From Streptomyces sp. TRM68416 (GTDB lineage: Bacteria > Actinomycetota > Actinomycetes > Streptomycetales > Streptomycetaceae): a stretch of DNA of 64,000 nt. Where the stretch lies: assembly GCF_014596915.1 (NCBI RefSeq), contig NZ_JACVWU010000007.1, positions 62,001 to 126,000 on the forward strand. Direction: 5' to 3'. Below the pieces are notes generated by a model. The model made no database searches. It had not been told where the DNA came from and saw only the letters and a program-made list of their open reading frames with translations. A program made the position numbers and the translations under genes. Below are positions 56,756 to 64,000 of this stretch, in pieces (position 1 is the stretch's first letter; each line of letters begins with the position of its first letter).

Positions 56756-58099
56756 TTGACTGCTGACCTGCTCGCACCTCTCGACCTGGCGTTCTGGAAC
56801 ATGGAGTCCGCCGAACATCCGATGCATCTGGGGGCGCTCGGCGTCTTCGCCGCGCACACGCCCGCCGCCGGAGCCCACGCGGCCGATCTGCTCGCCGCCC
56901 GGGCCGCCGCCGTACCCGGCCTGCGCATGCGCATCCGGGACGTGTGGCCCCTGGGCTTCCCCACCGTCTTCGGCGGCGCGGCCCGTGAGCCCGCCCCCGA
57001 CTTCGACCCCCTCGACCACGTGCGGCTGCACGCCCCCACCGACGACTTCCAGACGGTGGCCGGACGGCTCATGGAACGGCCGCTGGAGCGCGGCCGACCG
57101 CCGTGGGAGGCCCATGTGCTGCCGGGCGAGGACGGCGTGTCCTTCGCCGTGCTGTTCAAGTTCCACCACGCCCTCGCCGACGGGCTGCGCGCGCTGACGC
57201 TCGCCGCGGCCGTCCTCGACCCGATGGACATGCCCGCGCCCCGGCCCCGGCCCGCCGAGCCAGCCCGCGGCCTTCTGCCGGACGTGCGCAAGCTGCCCGG
57301 CCTCGTCCGCGGCGCCTTCTCCGACGTCGGCCGCGCCCTCGACATCGGCGCCTCCGTCGCCGTATCGACCCTGGGGGCGCGCTCCTCCGACGCCCTCACC
57401 TCCGCACCCACCGGCACCCGGCGCACCGCCGGAGTGGTCGTCGACCTCGACGACGTGCACCGGGTCCGCAAGGCCGTCGGCGGCACCGTCAACGACGTCC
57501 TGATCGCGGTCGTCGCCGGCGCCCTGCGCCGCTGGCTCGACGAGCGCGGCGACGGCAGCGACGGCGTGGCGCCCCGCGCCCTCATCCCCGTCTCCAAGCG
57601 CCGCCCGCGCACCGCGCACCCGCAGGGCAACCGGCTCTCCGGTTACCTGATGCGGCTGCCGGTCGACGATCCCGACCCGCTGCGCCGCCTCGGCACCGTC
57701 CGCGCCGCCATGGACCGCAACAAGGACGCCGGCCCCAACAGGGGCGCGGGCGCCGTCGCCCTGCTCGCCGACCACGTGCCCGCCCTCGGCCACCGGCTCG
57801 GCGGGCCCCTCGTCTCCCAGGCCGCCCGGCTCTGGTTCGACATCCTCGTCACCAGCGTCCCGCTGCCCGGCCTCGGCCTGAAACTCGGCGGCAACCCGGT
57901 CACCGCCGTCTTCCCCTACGCCCCGCTCGCCCGCGGCCAGTCCCTCGCGGTCGCCGTCTCCACCTACCGCGGACACGTCCACTACGGCCTCGTCGCCGAC
58001 GCCGAGGCCGTACCGGACCTGGACCGGCTGGCCACCGCGCTCTCCGAGGAGGTGGCGCAGCTGATCACGGCCTGCGAGCCGGAGCCGTCACTGGGCTGA
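56756..58099 (+). CDS. Wax ester synthase / diacylglycerol acyltransferase
   Basis: A 447-residue acyltransferase. The N-terminus LLAPLDLAFWNMESAEHPMHLGALGVF and the active site FHHALADG (HHxxxDG, about residues 139-145) define the WS/DGAT family. PLERGRPPWEAHVLPG, GTVNDVLIAVVAGALRRWL and GNRLSGYLMRLPVDDPDPLRRL follow. It esterifies acyl-CoA to diacylglycerol or fatty alcohol, giving storage triacylglycerol. The frame starts at TTG 56756 with a weak ribosome site; no ATG or GTG nearby keeps the conserved N-terminus. Adjacent glycogen genes make this a reserve-storage area. Confidence 0.92.
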   Translation: MTADLLAPLDLAFWNMESAEHPMHLGALGVFAAHTPAAGAHAADLLAARAAAVPGLRMRIRDVWPLGFPTVFGGAAREPAPDFDPLDHVRLHAPTDDFQTVAGRLMERPLERGRPPWEAHVLPGEDGVSFAVLFKFHHALADGLRALTLAAAVLDPMDMPAPRPRPAEPARGLLPDVRKLPGLVRGAFSDVGRALDIGASVAVSTLGARSSDALTSAPTGTRRTAGVVVDLDDVHRVRKAVGGTVNDVLIAVVAGALRRWLDERGDGSDGVAPRALIPVSKRRPRTAHPQGNRLSGYLMRLPVDDPDPLRRLGTVRAAMDRNKDAGPNRGAGAVALLADHVPALGHRLGGPLVSQAARLWFDILVTSVPLPGLGLKLGGNPVTAVFPYAPLARGQSLAVAVSTYRGHVHYGLVADAEAVPDLDRLATALSEEVAQLITACEPEPSLG

Positions 58100-58330
58100 T
58101 CGCGGGCCGATCGCGGGCCGATCGCGGGCTGAGGACCGGGCCGGGCCGAGGCGGCAGCGAGCGCGGTGTGCGGGCGGGGGCTGTGGCGGTCTGCGGCCGG
58201 GGCTGTCGCGGTGCTGATTGCGGGCTGAGGGCCGGGGCTGGCGCGTGCTGAGCGCGGTGTGCGGGCGGGGGCTGTGGACGGCTGGGTGCGGCCTGCGGGC
58301 CTGCGGCCTGCGGGCCTGCGGGCCTGCGGC
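58097..58330. repeat. Short tandem repeats in the 512-bp spacer after WS/DGAT
   Basis: Three 11-bp units of GATCGCGGGC type occupy 58097-58129, and GCCTGCGG units are repeated at 58291-58330, with CGGGGGCTGTGG-like pieces between. No start/RBS-supported ORF is visible in 58100-58611. The later part (58400-58611) holds only the next gene's presumed promoter. Confidence 0.75.
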
Positions 58331-58611
58331 CAGGGCCGTCGCGGTGCTGGTCGGGGTCTGCGGGTGGGGGGCTGGCCCGGTGTGGATCGCGGGCTGCAGG
58401 CCGTGGCCCCGTACGGTGCCGGTCGTCACCCGGGAGCCGGGACCGTCGCCGTGCTGGTGCCCCTGCGGGCCCGTCCCGTCACGGCGGGTCACCGGACGAG
58501 CCCGCCGATCGTCCCGCTTTTGGCGGTGCGGCCCGGCGCTCCGTAGAATTCGCCGTTCGAAAGCGGGCGCGGTCGGAGCGCCGCACGGGTGAGCAGGGAA
58601 CGGCAGCGGCG

Positions 58612-60105
58612 ATGACGGTGACACAGGACGGCTCGGCGAGCACGGACGAGGTCGTGTACGGCCCCGGTATCGACCCCGAGCGGCTGGCCGTCTGCCTCAG
58701 CGTGCTGGAGGAGCTCGACAAGCTGGAGGTCGACCACCCCGACGCCATCGCCGTGCGCCGCGCCACCGCCGGCATCTACCGCACGGTCAAGCAGCGCCGC
58801 CGCCAGGAGCGCCGGGCCGCCAAGACCGCCCACGACAAGGCGGTCACGGAGGCCACGGCGACCGGCTCCGCCCAGCGCATCGACGACGAGACGGAGGGCA
58901 TCCTGCCGTCGTCGGTCACCGAGGCCGGGAAGATCGCCGGGATACTCCAGCGCCCCCGCTCCTGCTACACCTGCAAGACGCGGTACGTGGAGGTCGACTA
59001 CTTCTACCACCAGCTCTGTCCCGAGTGCGCGACCCTGAACCGCGCCAAGCGGGACGTCCGCGCCGACCTCACCGGCAAGCGCGCGCTGCTCACCGGCGGC
59101 CGCGCCAAGATCGGCATGTACATCGCGCTGCGCCTCCTGCGCGACGGCGCGCACACCACGATCACCACGCGGTTCCCGAAGGACGCCATCCGCCGCTTCA
59201 AGGCGATGGACGACTCCGCCGACTGGATCCACCGCCTGGAGGTCGTCGGCATCGACCTGCGCGACCCGGCCCAGGCCGTGGCCCTGGCCGACCGGATGAC
59301 CGAGCAGGGCCCGCTCGACATCCTGATCAACAACGCCACCCAGACGGTACGCCGCCTGCCCTCGGCCTACGCCGCGCTGGTGGACGGCGAGTCCGCCCCG
59401 CTGCCGGCCGGTGAACTCCCCGCCCACCACGTCATCGGCGCCTTCAACTCCGGCGCGGTGGACGGCCTGGCCGCGCTGCCCGTCGGCGTCTCCGGCCTCG
59501 ACGCGCAGAAGGTGGCCGACCTCGCCCTGGTCGCGGGCAACGCCAGCGTGGAGCGGCACCGCGACGGCACAGCCATCGACGCGGGCGGTCTGGTCCCCGA
59601 CGTCGTCGACACCAACACCTGGGTGCAGACCATCGAGCAGATCTCCCCGGTGGAGCTCCTCGAAACCCAGCTGTGCAACTACACGGCCCCGTTCATCCTG
59701 ATCAGCAAGCTCCGCCCGGTGATGGCCGAGGCGGCGCGCAAGGCCTCCTCGGGCCGCTCGTACATCGTCAACGTCTCGGCGATGGAAGGCGTGTTCGGCC
59801 GCGGCTACAAGGGCGCCGGGCACCCGAACACCAACGCCGCCAAGGCCGCGATGAACATGGTGACCCGGACCAGCGCCCAGGAGATGTTCCAGTCCGACGG
59901 CATCCTGATGACCTCGGTCGACACCGGCTGGATCACCGACGAGCGCCCCCACTGGGACAAGCTGCGCCTGGCGGAGGAGGGCTTCCACGCCCCCCTCGAC
60001 CTCATCGACGGCGCGGCCCGCGTCTACGACCCCGTCGTCCGCGGCGAGGCGGGCGAGGACCTGTACGGCGTCTTCCTGAAGGACTACGCGCCGGGCAAGT
60101 GGTAG
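58612..60105 (+). CDS. Atypical SDR with N-terminal zinc ribbon
   Basis: A 497-residue protein from ATG 58612. A helical charged N-terminus (1-110) precedes a zinc ribbon with C118-x2-C121 and C136-x2-C139 (SCYTCKTRY, LCPECATLN). The SDR Rossmann part starts at KRALLTGGRAKIGMYIALRL, with LDILINNATQTVRRL and YIVNVSAMEGVFG. Where SDRs have Tyr-x3-Lys this has T-N-A-A-K, so the catalytic Tyr is absent. It is much longer than the usual 250 residues. It may bind a nucleotide without dehydrogenase activity; role unknown. Confidence 0.85.
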   Translation: MTVTQDGSASTDEVVYGPGIDPERLAVCLSVLEELDKLEVDHPDAIAVRRATAGIYRTVKQRRRQERRAAKTAHDKAVTEATATGSAQRIDDETEGILPSSVTEAGKIAGILQRPRSCYTCKTRYVEVDYFYHQLCPECATLNRAKRDVRADLTGKRALLTGGRAKIGMYIALRLLRDGAHTTITTRFPKDAIRRFKAMDDSADWIHRLEVVGIDLRDPAQAVALADRMTEQGPLDILINNATQTVRRLPSAYAALVDGESAPLPAGELPAHHVIGAFNSGAVDGLAALPVGVSGLDAQKVADLALVAGNASVERHRDGTAIDAGGLVPDVVDTNTWVQTIEQISPVELLETQLCNYTAPFILISKLRPVMAEAARKASSGRSYIVNVSAMEGVFGRGYKGAGHPNTNAAKAAMNMVTRTSAQEMFQSDGILMTSVDTGWITDERPHWDKLRLAEEGFHAPLDLIDGAARVYDPVVRGEAGEDLYGVFLKDYAPGKW

Positions 60106-60869
60106 GCCGCTGACCTCGGCGTCGCCGCGGCCCGCACCCGCGTCCCGCCGTCCACCACCAGGTCGGCCCCGGTGACCCACCGTGCCGCGTCCGACACCAG
60201 CCACAGCACCGCGTCGGCGACGTCCTCGGGCTCGCCGATGCGGCGCAGGGGCAGCGCGGCGGCCAGTTCGCCCTCACGCGGCTCCCACATGAAGCGGGCC
60301 AGTTCGGTCCGGACGAGCCCGGGGGAGACGGAGTTGACCCGGACCCGCGGAGCCAGCTCGCCCGCGAGCTGGCGGGTCAGGTGAAGCAGCGCCGCCTTGC
60401 TGGTCCCGTAGGCCCCGACGTCCGGGCCCACGTGCTCGGCGCCCTCCGTGCAGATGTTGACGACCGAGCCGCCGTGCTCGCCCAGCCATGCCCGCCACGC
60501 ACACTGCACGAGCCGCAGCGGCGCCTCCACGTTGACGGTGAACGCCGCCCGCCAGGCCGCCGGATCGACGTCCATGAGGGGACCGTACGGCTGGTTCGTC
60601 GCAGCGTTGTTGACCACTACGTCGATCCGGCCGTACGTGCGCAGACACAGGTCCGTCAGCGCCGCCGGGTGGCCGGGGTCGGCGATGTCACCGGCCAGTC
60701 CGGTCCCGTCCAGCCCCGCCGCGGTGCGCCGTACCTCGGCCGCGTCCCGCGCTGTCACGCACACGCGCATCCCGGCTCCGGCGAGCGCCCGTGCCACCGC
60801 CCACCCGATGCCGCGCGTGGCGCCGGTGACGAGGGCGACCCTGCCGTCCAGACCGTACGACGACGTCAT
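60084..60869 (-). CDS. Short-chain dehydrogenase/reductase
   Basis: A 261-residue classical SDR from ATG 60869. GRVALVTGATRGIGWAVARALAGAG is the cofactor motif; IDVVVNNAATN, AYGTSKAALLHLTRQLAGEL (Tyr-x3-Lys) and RVNSVSPGLVRTEL are standard. The usual Ser position lies in VNICTEGAE. Substrate cannot be told. Its 3' end overlaps the atypical SDR by 22 bp, convergent. Confidence 0.9.
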   Translation of the reverse strand: MTSSYGLDGRVALVTGATRGIGWAVARALAGAGMRVCVTARDAAEVRRTAAGLDGTGLAGDIADPGHPAALTDLCLRTYGRIDVVVNNAATNQPYGPLMDVDPAAWRAAFTVNVEAPLRLVQCAWRAWLGEHGGSVVNICTEGAEHVGPDVGAYGTSKAALLHLTRQLAGELAPRVRVNSVSPGLVRTELARFMWEPREGELAAALPLRRIGEPEDVADAVLWLVSDAARWVTGADLVVDGGTRVRAAATPRSAAYHLPGA

Positions 60870-60894
60870 CGACGTACCGTCTCATGACGGGCCG

Positions 60895-61329
60895 TCAGTC
60901 GACAGCCCCCAGGCGGGAGTTGCGCGCCGCGACCAGTTCCAGCACGGTGCGCCAGTCCTCCAGGACGCCGGCGTCGAACCCGGCGCCGCGGGCTTCCTCC
61001 TGTGCCTGGCGCAGCCGGGCGGCGTCCTCGTCGCCGGGGTCGGCGGCGCGGACGAGCGCGGAGATCCGCTCGCCGAGCAGGGGCCGTACCGCGTCCGCCG
61101 CGCAGGCCGGCCGGGCGGCCGGATCGCCGGGCCCGAGCAGCGGGCCGATCGCCCGCACCAGCCCAGCCACCTGGAGTTCCTTGTCCGCCGGGCGGCTGCG
61201 GCGCAGCAGTGCGGCGGTCCGCAGGGCGTGCTGGTGCAGCTCGACGCGGGCGCCCCCGCCGGACGTGTCCCACGTGCCCCGGCAGGCGTACAGCAGATCC
61301 ATCAGCTCCTCGACACTGCGCAGCTCCAT
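60895..61329 (-). CDS. Degenerate HD-domain (PhnZ-like) protein
   Basis: A 144-residue protein from ATG 61329. LMDLLYACRGTWD, VELHQHALRTAALLRRSRPADKELQVAGLVRAIGPLL follows the helical pattern of small HD-domain oxygenases such as PhnZ. There the first stretch has the metal His in L-x-H-A-L-x-x-A and the second reads LLHDIGHLL. Here HD is replaced by RA and the last His by Pro, so metal binding is probably lost. It lies 25 bp upstream of the minus-strand SDR and may be cotranscribed. The homology is by eye and tentative. Confidence 0.65.
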   Translation of the reverse strand: MELRSVEELMDLLYACRGTWDTSGGGARVELHQHALRTAALLRRSRPADKELQVAGLVRAIGPLLGPGDPAARPACAADAVRPLLGERISALVRAADPGDEDAARLRQAQEEARGAGFDAGVLEDWRTVLELVAARNSRLGAVD

Positions 61330-61522
61330 GCGTCAGTCCTCCCGCGGGACAAGCCGTTGCCGTCGCGCCAGCAGATCATGGCCGCCTTGCGAACCGGCCA
61401 ACGGGACCTGAACTGTGCGGCCGGCCGCCGCACGGAAGGGCGGACGCGAGCGGCGCGCACCTCGTGGCACTCGGGCCCCAACTGCCCCTCACCCATGGGA
61501 GAAAACAGGACGACTTCAGACA

Positions 61523-61573
61523 GTAACCCCAAGTTTTCAGCCCCATCGAGCGGGTACCCGCTCATTTGGTTAC
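61523..61573. promoter_or_regulatory. 16-bp perfect palindrome nested in an inverted repeat
   Basis: GAGCGGGTACCCGCTC (61548-61563) is a perfect palindrome, flanked by GTAACC (61523-61528) and GGTTAC (61568-61573). It lies about 218 bp upstream of the small gene at 61781 and 220 bp upstream of the minus-strand gene starting at 61329, in a 451-bp spacer that is AT-richer around it. An operator or structured leader is likely. No other gene is seen in 61330-61780. Confidence 0.6.
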
Positions 61574-61780
61574 CCTGTAGCGGACGGACAGCCACACTGG
61601 GTCCCACCCACACCCACGGTCCGTCACCGGGACACGCCGGTTCACAACGGCCTGCTCCGCACGAGGAACCGGCGCCACCGCGTCCGAACTGCCAACGACA
61701 TACACCCGAGGCTTCAGACGCCAGGCGCAAAGGACCCGGCGCTGTGCCCCGAGGGTGATCCGACACATAAGGAGTGCGCG

Positions 61781-61957
61781 GTGACACCGGAGAAGACGAA
61801 TCGCGAACAACGCCCCAAGGAACGCCCGGAGCGTGCAGGCCGCCGGCCCGGGGGGCAGCTCGGCAGCCTCGACGTCTGGGCCCGTTCCGCACCGATCCGA
61901 CTGGCCGGCTACGAGGACGACCTCGCCGAGCCCCACATCCTGCCCAGCGTCGACTGA
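61781..61957 (+). CDS. 58-residue hypothetical protein
   Basis: GTG 61781 follows AAGGAG at ideal spacing and encodes a polar, charged protein. The N-terminus (TPEKTNREQRPKERPERAGRR) looks disordered, and the C-terminus (LDVWARSAPIRLAGYEDDLAEPHILPSVD) contains Trp, Tyr and an acidic end. No signal peptide or membrane segment. The well-formed ribosome site and clear coding bias support a real gene; function unknown. Confidence 0.7.
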   Translation: MTPEKTNREQRPKERPERAGRRPGGQLGSLDVWARSAPIRLAGYEDDLAEPHILPSVD

Positions 61958-62013
61958 CCCGCAGGCTGACCCTTCGCGATCGCCGACGGCATGGGCGTGC
62001 GAAACTCACGCCC

Positions 62014-62496
62014 ATGCCGATCAGAGAAGCAGCGGCCGGCGACTGGCCGCGGATCTGGCCGTTCTGGCACCGCATCGTCGCCGCCGGTGAGACCTACACC
62101 TGGGACCCGGACACCTCCGAGGAGGCCGCCCGGGTCCTGTGGATGAACCCCGCCAAACGCGTCTACGTCGTCGAGGACGAGACCGGCGCCCTGGCGGGCA
62201 TCGCCTACCTCACCCCCAACTACGGCGGCCCCGCCGCCCGCATCGCCAACGCGGGCTTCATGGTCGACCCCGAGCACGCGGGGCGTGGCGTCGGCCGCGC
62301 TCTCGCCGAGCACGTACTGACCGCAGCCAAGGACCTCGGCTACCGCGGCATGGTCTTCAACTCGGTCGTCGAGACCAACCCGGCCGTCAAGCTGTGGCTC
62401 TCCCTCGGCTTCACGATCCTCGGCACGGTCCCCGACGCGTTCGAGCATCCGCGGGACGGCCTGGTGGGCCTGCACATCATGCACAAGGCCCTGTGA
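62014..62496 (+). CDS. GNAT N-acetyltransferase
   Basis: A 160-residue single-domain GNAT from ATG 62014. IREAAAGDWPRIWPFWHRIV is the N-terminal strand-helix, ANAGFMVDPEHAGRGVGRALAEHVL is the acetyl-CoA motif A, and ETNPAVKLWLSLGFTILGTVPDAF is motif B. GETYTWDPD near residue 30 resembles phosphinothricin/methionine-sulfone acetyltransferases, but the acceptor is uncertain. A weak ribosome site precedes the chosen start. Confidence 0.88.
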   Translation: MPIREAAAGDWPRIWPFWHRIVAAGETYTWDPDTSEEAARVLWMNPAKRVYVVEDETGALAGIAYLTPNYGGPAARIANAGFMVDPEHAGRGVGRALAEHVLTAAKDLGYRGMVFNSVVETNPAVKLWLSLGFTILGTVPDAFEHPRDGLVGLHIMHKAL

Positions 62497-62521
62497 ACGC
62501 CCCGCCCGACCGGGGCTGACC

Positions 62522-63861
62522 TCAGTCCAGCGGTGCCGTCCGCCGCCACGGGCTCAGCCGCTCCAACTGCTCGGCCAACGCCAGCAGATCCGCCTCCGCA
62601 CCCGGACGTCCGACCAGTTGTACGGCGCAGGGGGCGCCGGAGGGCAGGGTGCCGAGCGGGACCGACATGGCCGGCCAGCCGGTGAGGTTCCACGGCGGGG
62701 TCATGGGGGAGTAGGCGGTGTCGGCGAGCACGTTGCGCAGCCAGCCCCGCTCGTGCCAGGGCCCGGCCTTCGGGGAGCGGCGGGCGAGGGCGGGCATCAG
62801 CAGGACGTCGTACTGGGCGAAGAACGGCTCCAGACGGCGCCGCAGCCGCTCGCGGCCGTCTCCGGCCCGCACACGCCGCACGAACCGGCGCCCGAGGGCC
62901 GCGTGCACGCGGGTGCGGCGGTGCAGCAGGTGCGGATCCAGGCCACGGGCGTCGACCGACGTGCCGGCCGTCCAGTGGGTGAGGGCGGTGACGCCCAGCG
63001 ACAGCGGGTACGGCGGTTCCGCGCGCCGCACCGGGTGGCCCGCCTTGATCAGCAGCGCGGCGGCCTCCCGTACGGCGGCCGTGTACGGCTTGGTCACGGC
63101 GACGCCCGCGAGGGGGCTGCGCAGCGACACGGCGATCCGGCGCGCGCCGGTGACCGCGCTCTCGGGCGGGGTGTCGGCGATGACCGACAGCAGCAGACGC
63201 ACGTCCTCGACCGTCGTGGCCAGCGGCCCGTTCTCGGACATGCCGAACCAGTCGCCCTCGCCGATGCCCGCGGGCACCACCCCGGTGCCGGGCTTGATCG
63301 TGACCAGCCCGCAGTTGGCGGCCGGGATGCGCAGTGAGCCCATGCCGTCGTTGCCGAGCGCGACCGGCACCATCCCGGCGGCGACCGCGGCCGCGCTGCC
63401 GCCCGACGAGCCGCCCGCCGAGCGCGCGGTGTCCCACGGGTTGCGGGCCGTGCCGTGCACGCCCTCCGTCGTACCGAACACGCACAGCTCCGGCACGTTC
63501 GTCAGACCCACGACCACCGCACCCGCCGCGCGGAGCCGGGCCACGGTCACATGGTCGTCGGCGGCGGGCGTGTCCGGGGTCGCGGCGGAGCCGATCCGCA
63601 GGGACTCGCCGCGCACCGCGAGATTGTCCTTGACGGCCACCGGCACGCCCGCGAGCGGCAGTTCGGCCAGATCGCCGCGCGCGCCCACCTCGTCGGCCTC
63701 CGCGAGCGCCGCCTCGGCCCGGACCGTGCGGAAGGCCCCGATCCGGCCGTCGAGACGTTCGATCCGGTCCAGGTGCTCGCCACCACCTCGCGGGGCGTGG
63801 CCCGCTTCTCCCGTACGGCGGCGGCTATTTCGGCGGCGGTGCGGCCGACCCAGCTGGTCAC
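62522..63861 (-). pseudogene. Amidase-signature enzyme with an apparent 1-bp deletion near the 5' end
   Basis: From GTG 63861, behind the strong site GAAGGAG, the frame reads TSWVGRTAAEIAAAVREKRATPREVVA, a usual amidase N-terminus. It loses homology at 63779. From GAG 63776-63778 in the next frame the expected continuation EHLDRIERLDGRIGAFRTV is encoded and runs to 62522. One extra base after GC at 63779-63780 would give an intact protein of about 446 residues. Catalytic Lys (VPVAVKDNLAV), Ser pair (SAGGSSGGSAAAVAAG) and GNDGMGSLRIPAANCG are present. So either a recent pseudogene or a sequence error. If internally restarted (for example 63688), it would lack the first helices. Confidence 0.82.
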
Positions 63862-63889
63862 GGGGGCTCCTTCGGGGTGCACGGGTACC

Positions 63890-63901
63890 TACTCGCGAGT
63901 A
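63890..63901. promoter_or_regulatory. 12-bp palindrome upstream of the amidase
   Basis: TACTCGCGAGTA (63890-63901) is a perfect palindrome 28 bp upstream of the amidase GTG, in the 107-bp gap to the preceding gene. The position suits an operator overlapping a promoter or leader. Confidence 0.45.
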
Positions 63902-63968
63902 CGCAGGTAGAACTCTGCCTTCCCGCGGGCCGCGCGTCGAGAGTGCGGCGTGCTGTGGCGGTGCGGTC

Positions 63969-64000
63969 TCAGCGCAGGTGCCGCTCGAAGAACGCGGTCG
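63969..64000 (-). CDS. C-terminal end of an unidentified protein, cut by the window edge
   Basis: The minus strand reads TAFFERHLR and a TGA at 63969-63971. The F-F-E-R-H-L ending is common in alpha/beta hydrolases, but ten residues are too few for an assignment. Transcription is toward the amidase. Confidence 0.5.
   Translation of the reverse strand, partial: TAFFERHLR

Overview
The window looks like chromosomal DNA from a Streptomyces. Base composition is very GC-rich, third codon positions are almost all G or C, and GTG/TTG starts and ATGA/GTGA gene overlaps are common. Several loci are typical of the genus: a light-inducible aromatic-carotenoid cluster, a secreted Rpf-LysM-M23 protein, an actinobacterial glgA-glgC pair and a WS/DGAT acyltransferase. 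No rRNA, tRNA, CRISPR array, transposase or prophage was seen.

Layout. 1-9.7 kb: a truncated flippase-like membrane protein diverges from an ABC exporter whose promoter carries a perfect SoxR box. Then come a frameshifted zinc-ribbon gene, a HIT protein, a Tat-exported GH2 beta-galactosidase with an inserted LamG domain, a diacylglycerol-kinase-like lipid kinase and a DUF4383 membrane protein. 9.8-24.5 kb: a light/carotenoid island holding an ECF sigma (litS), a B12-binding MerR photoreceptor (litR), an SDR (litQ), an FeS photolyase/cryptochrome, a flavin oxidoreductase, crtYTU and crtEIBV. Together these could make isorenieratene under light control. 24.5-30.8 kb: secreted proteins (protein-arginine deiminase, ricin-type lectin, NlpC/P60-like protein, GH43 with CBM). 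Among them is a membrane-anchored HTH protein whose ectodomain resembles the CBM of the adjacent GH43. 30.8-38.5 kb: a galactoside operon (binding lipoprotein, two permeases, GH42, GH36).

39-40.9 kb: panD, a GNAT, an Asp/Glu racemase-like protein, a 33-bp minisatellite and a proline-rich small protein. 40.9-49.1 kb: a four-gene, tightly coupled minus-strand operon encoding an alpha/beta hydrolase, a caspase-like protein with a VMAP-C-like tail, a MoxR AAA+ ATPase and a large vWA protein fused to a Z1 helicase-like domain. It resembles the vWA-MoxR-VMAP 'ternary' conflict systems. Its Z1 domain appears to have lost every ATPase motif, which makes it the most unusual object here. 49.1-58.1 kb: gnd, the Rpf/M23 hydrolase, a DMT transporter, an FhuF-type 2Fe-2S protein, glgA, glgC and a WS/DGAT. 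58.1-64 kb: a repeat-rich spacer, an SDR with an N-terminal zinc ribbon and no catalytic Tyr, a normal SDR, a degenerate HD-like protein, a small conserved-looking protein, a GNAT, a frameshifted amidase and the last codons of another gene.

Three broken or abnormal reading frames (near 2639, 45996-46004 and 63779) and several short tandem repeats deserve checking against raw reads.
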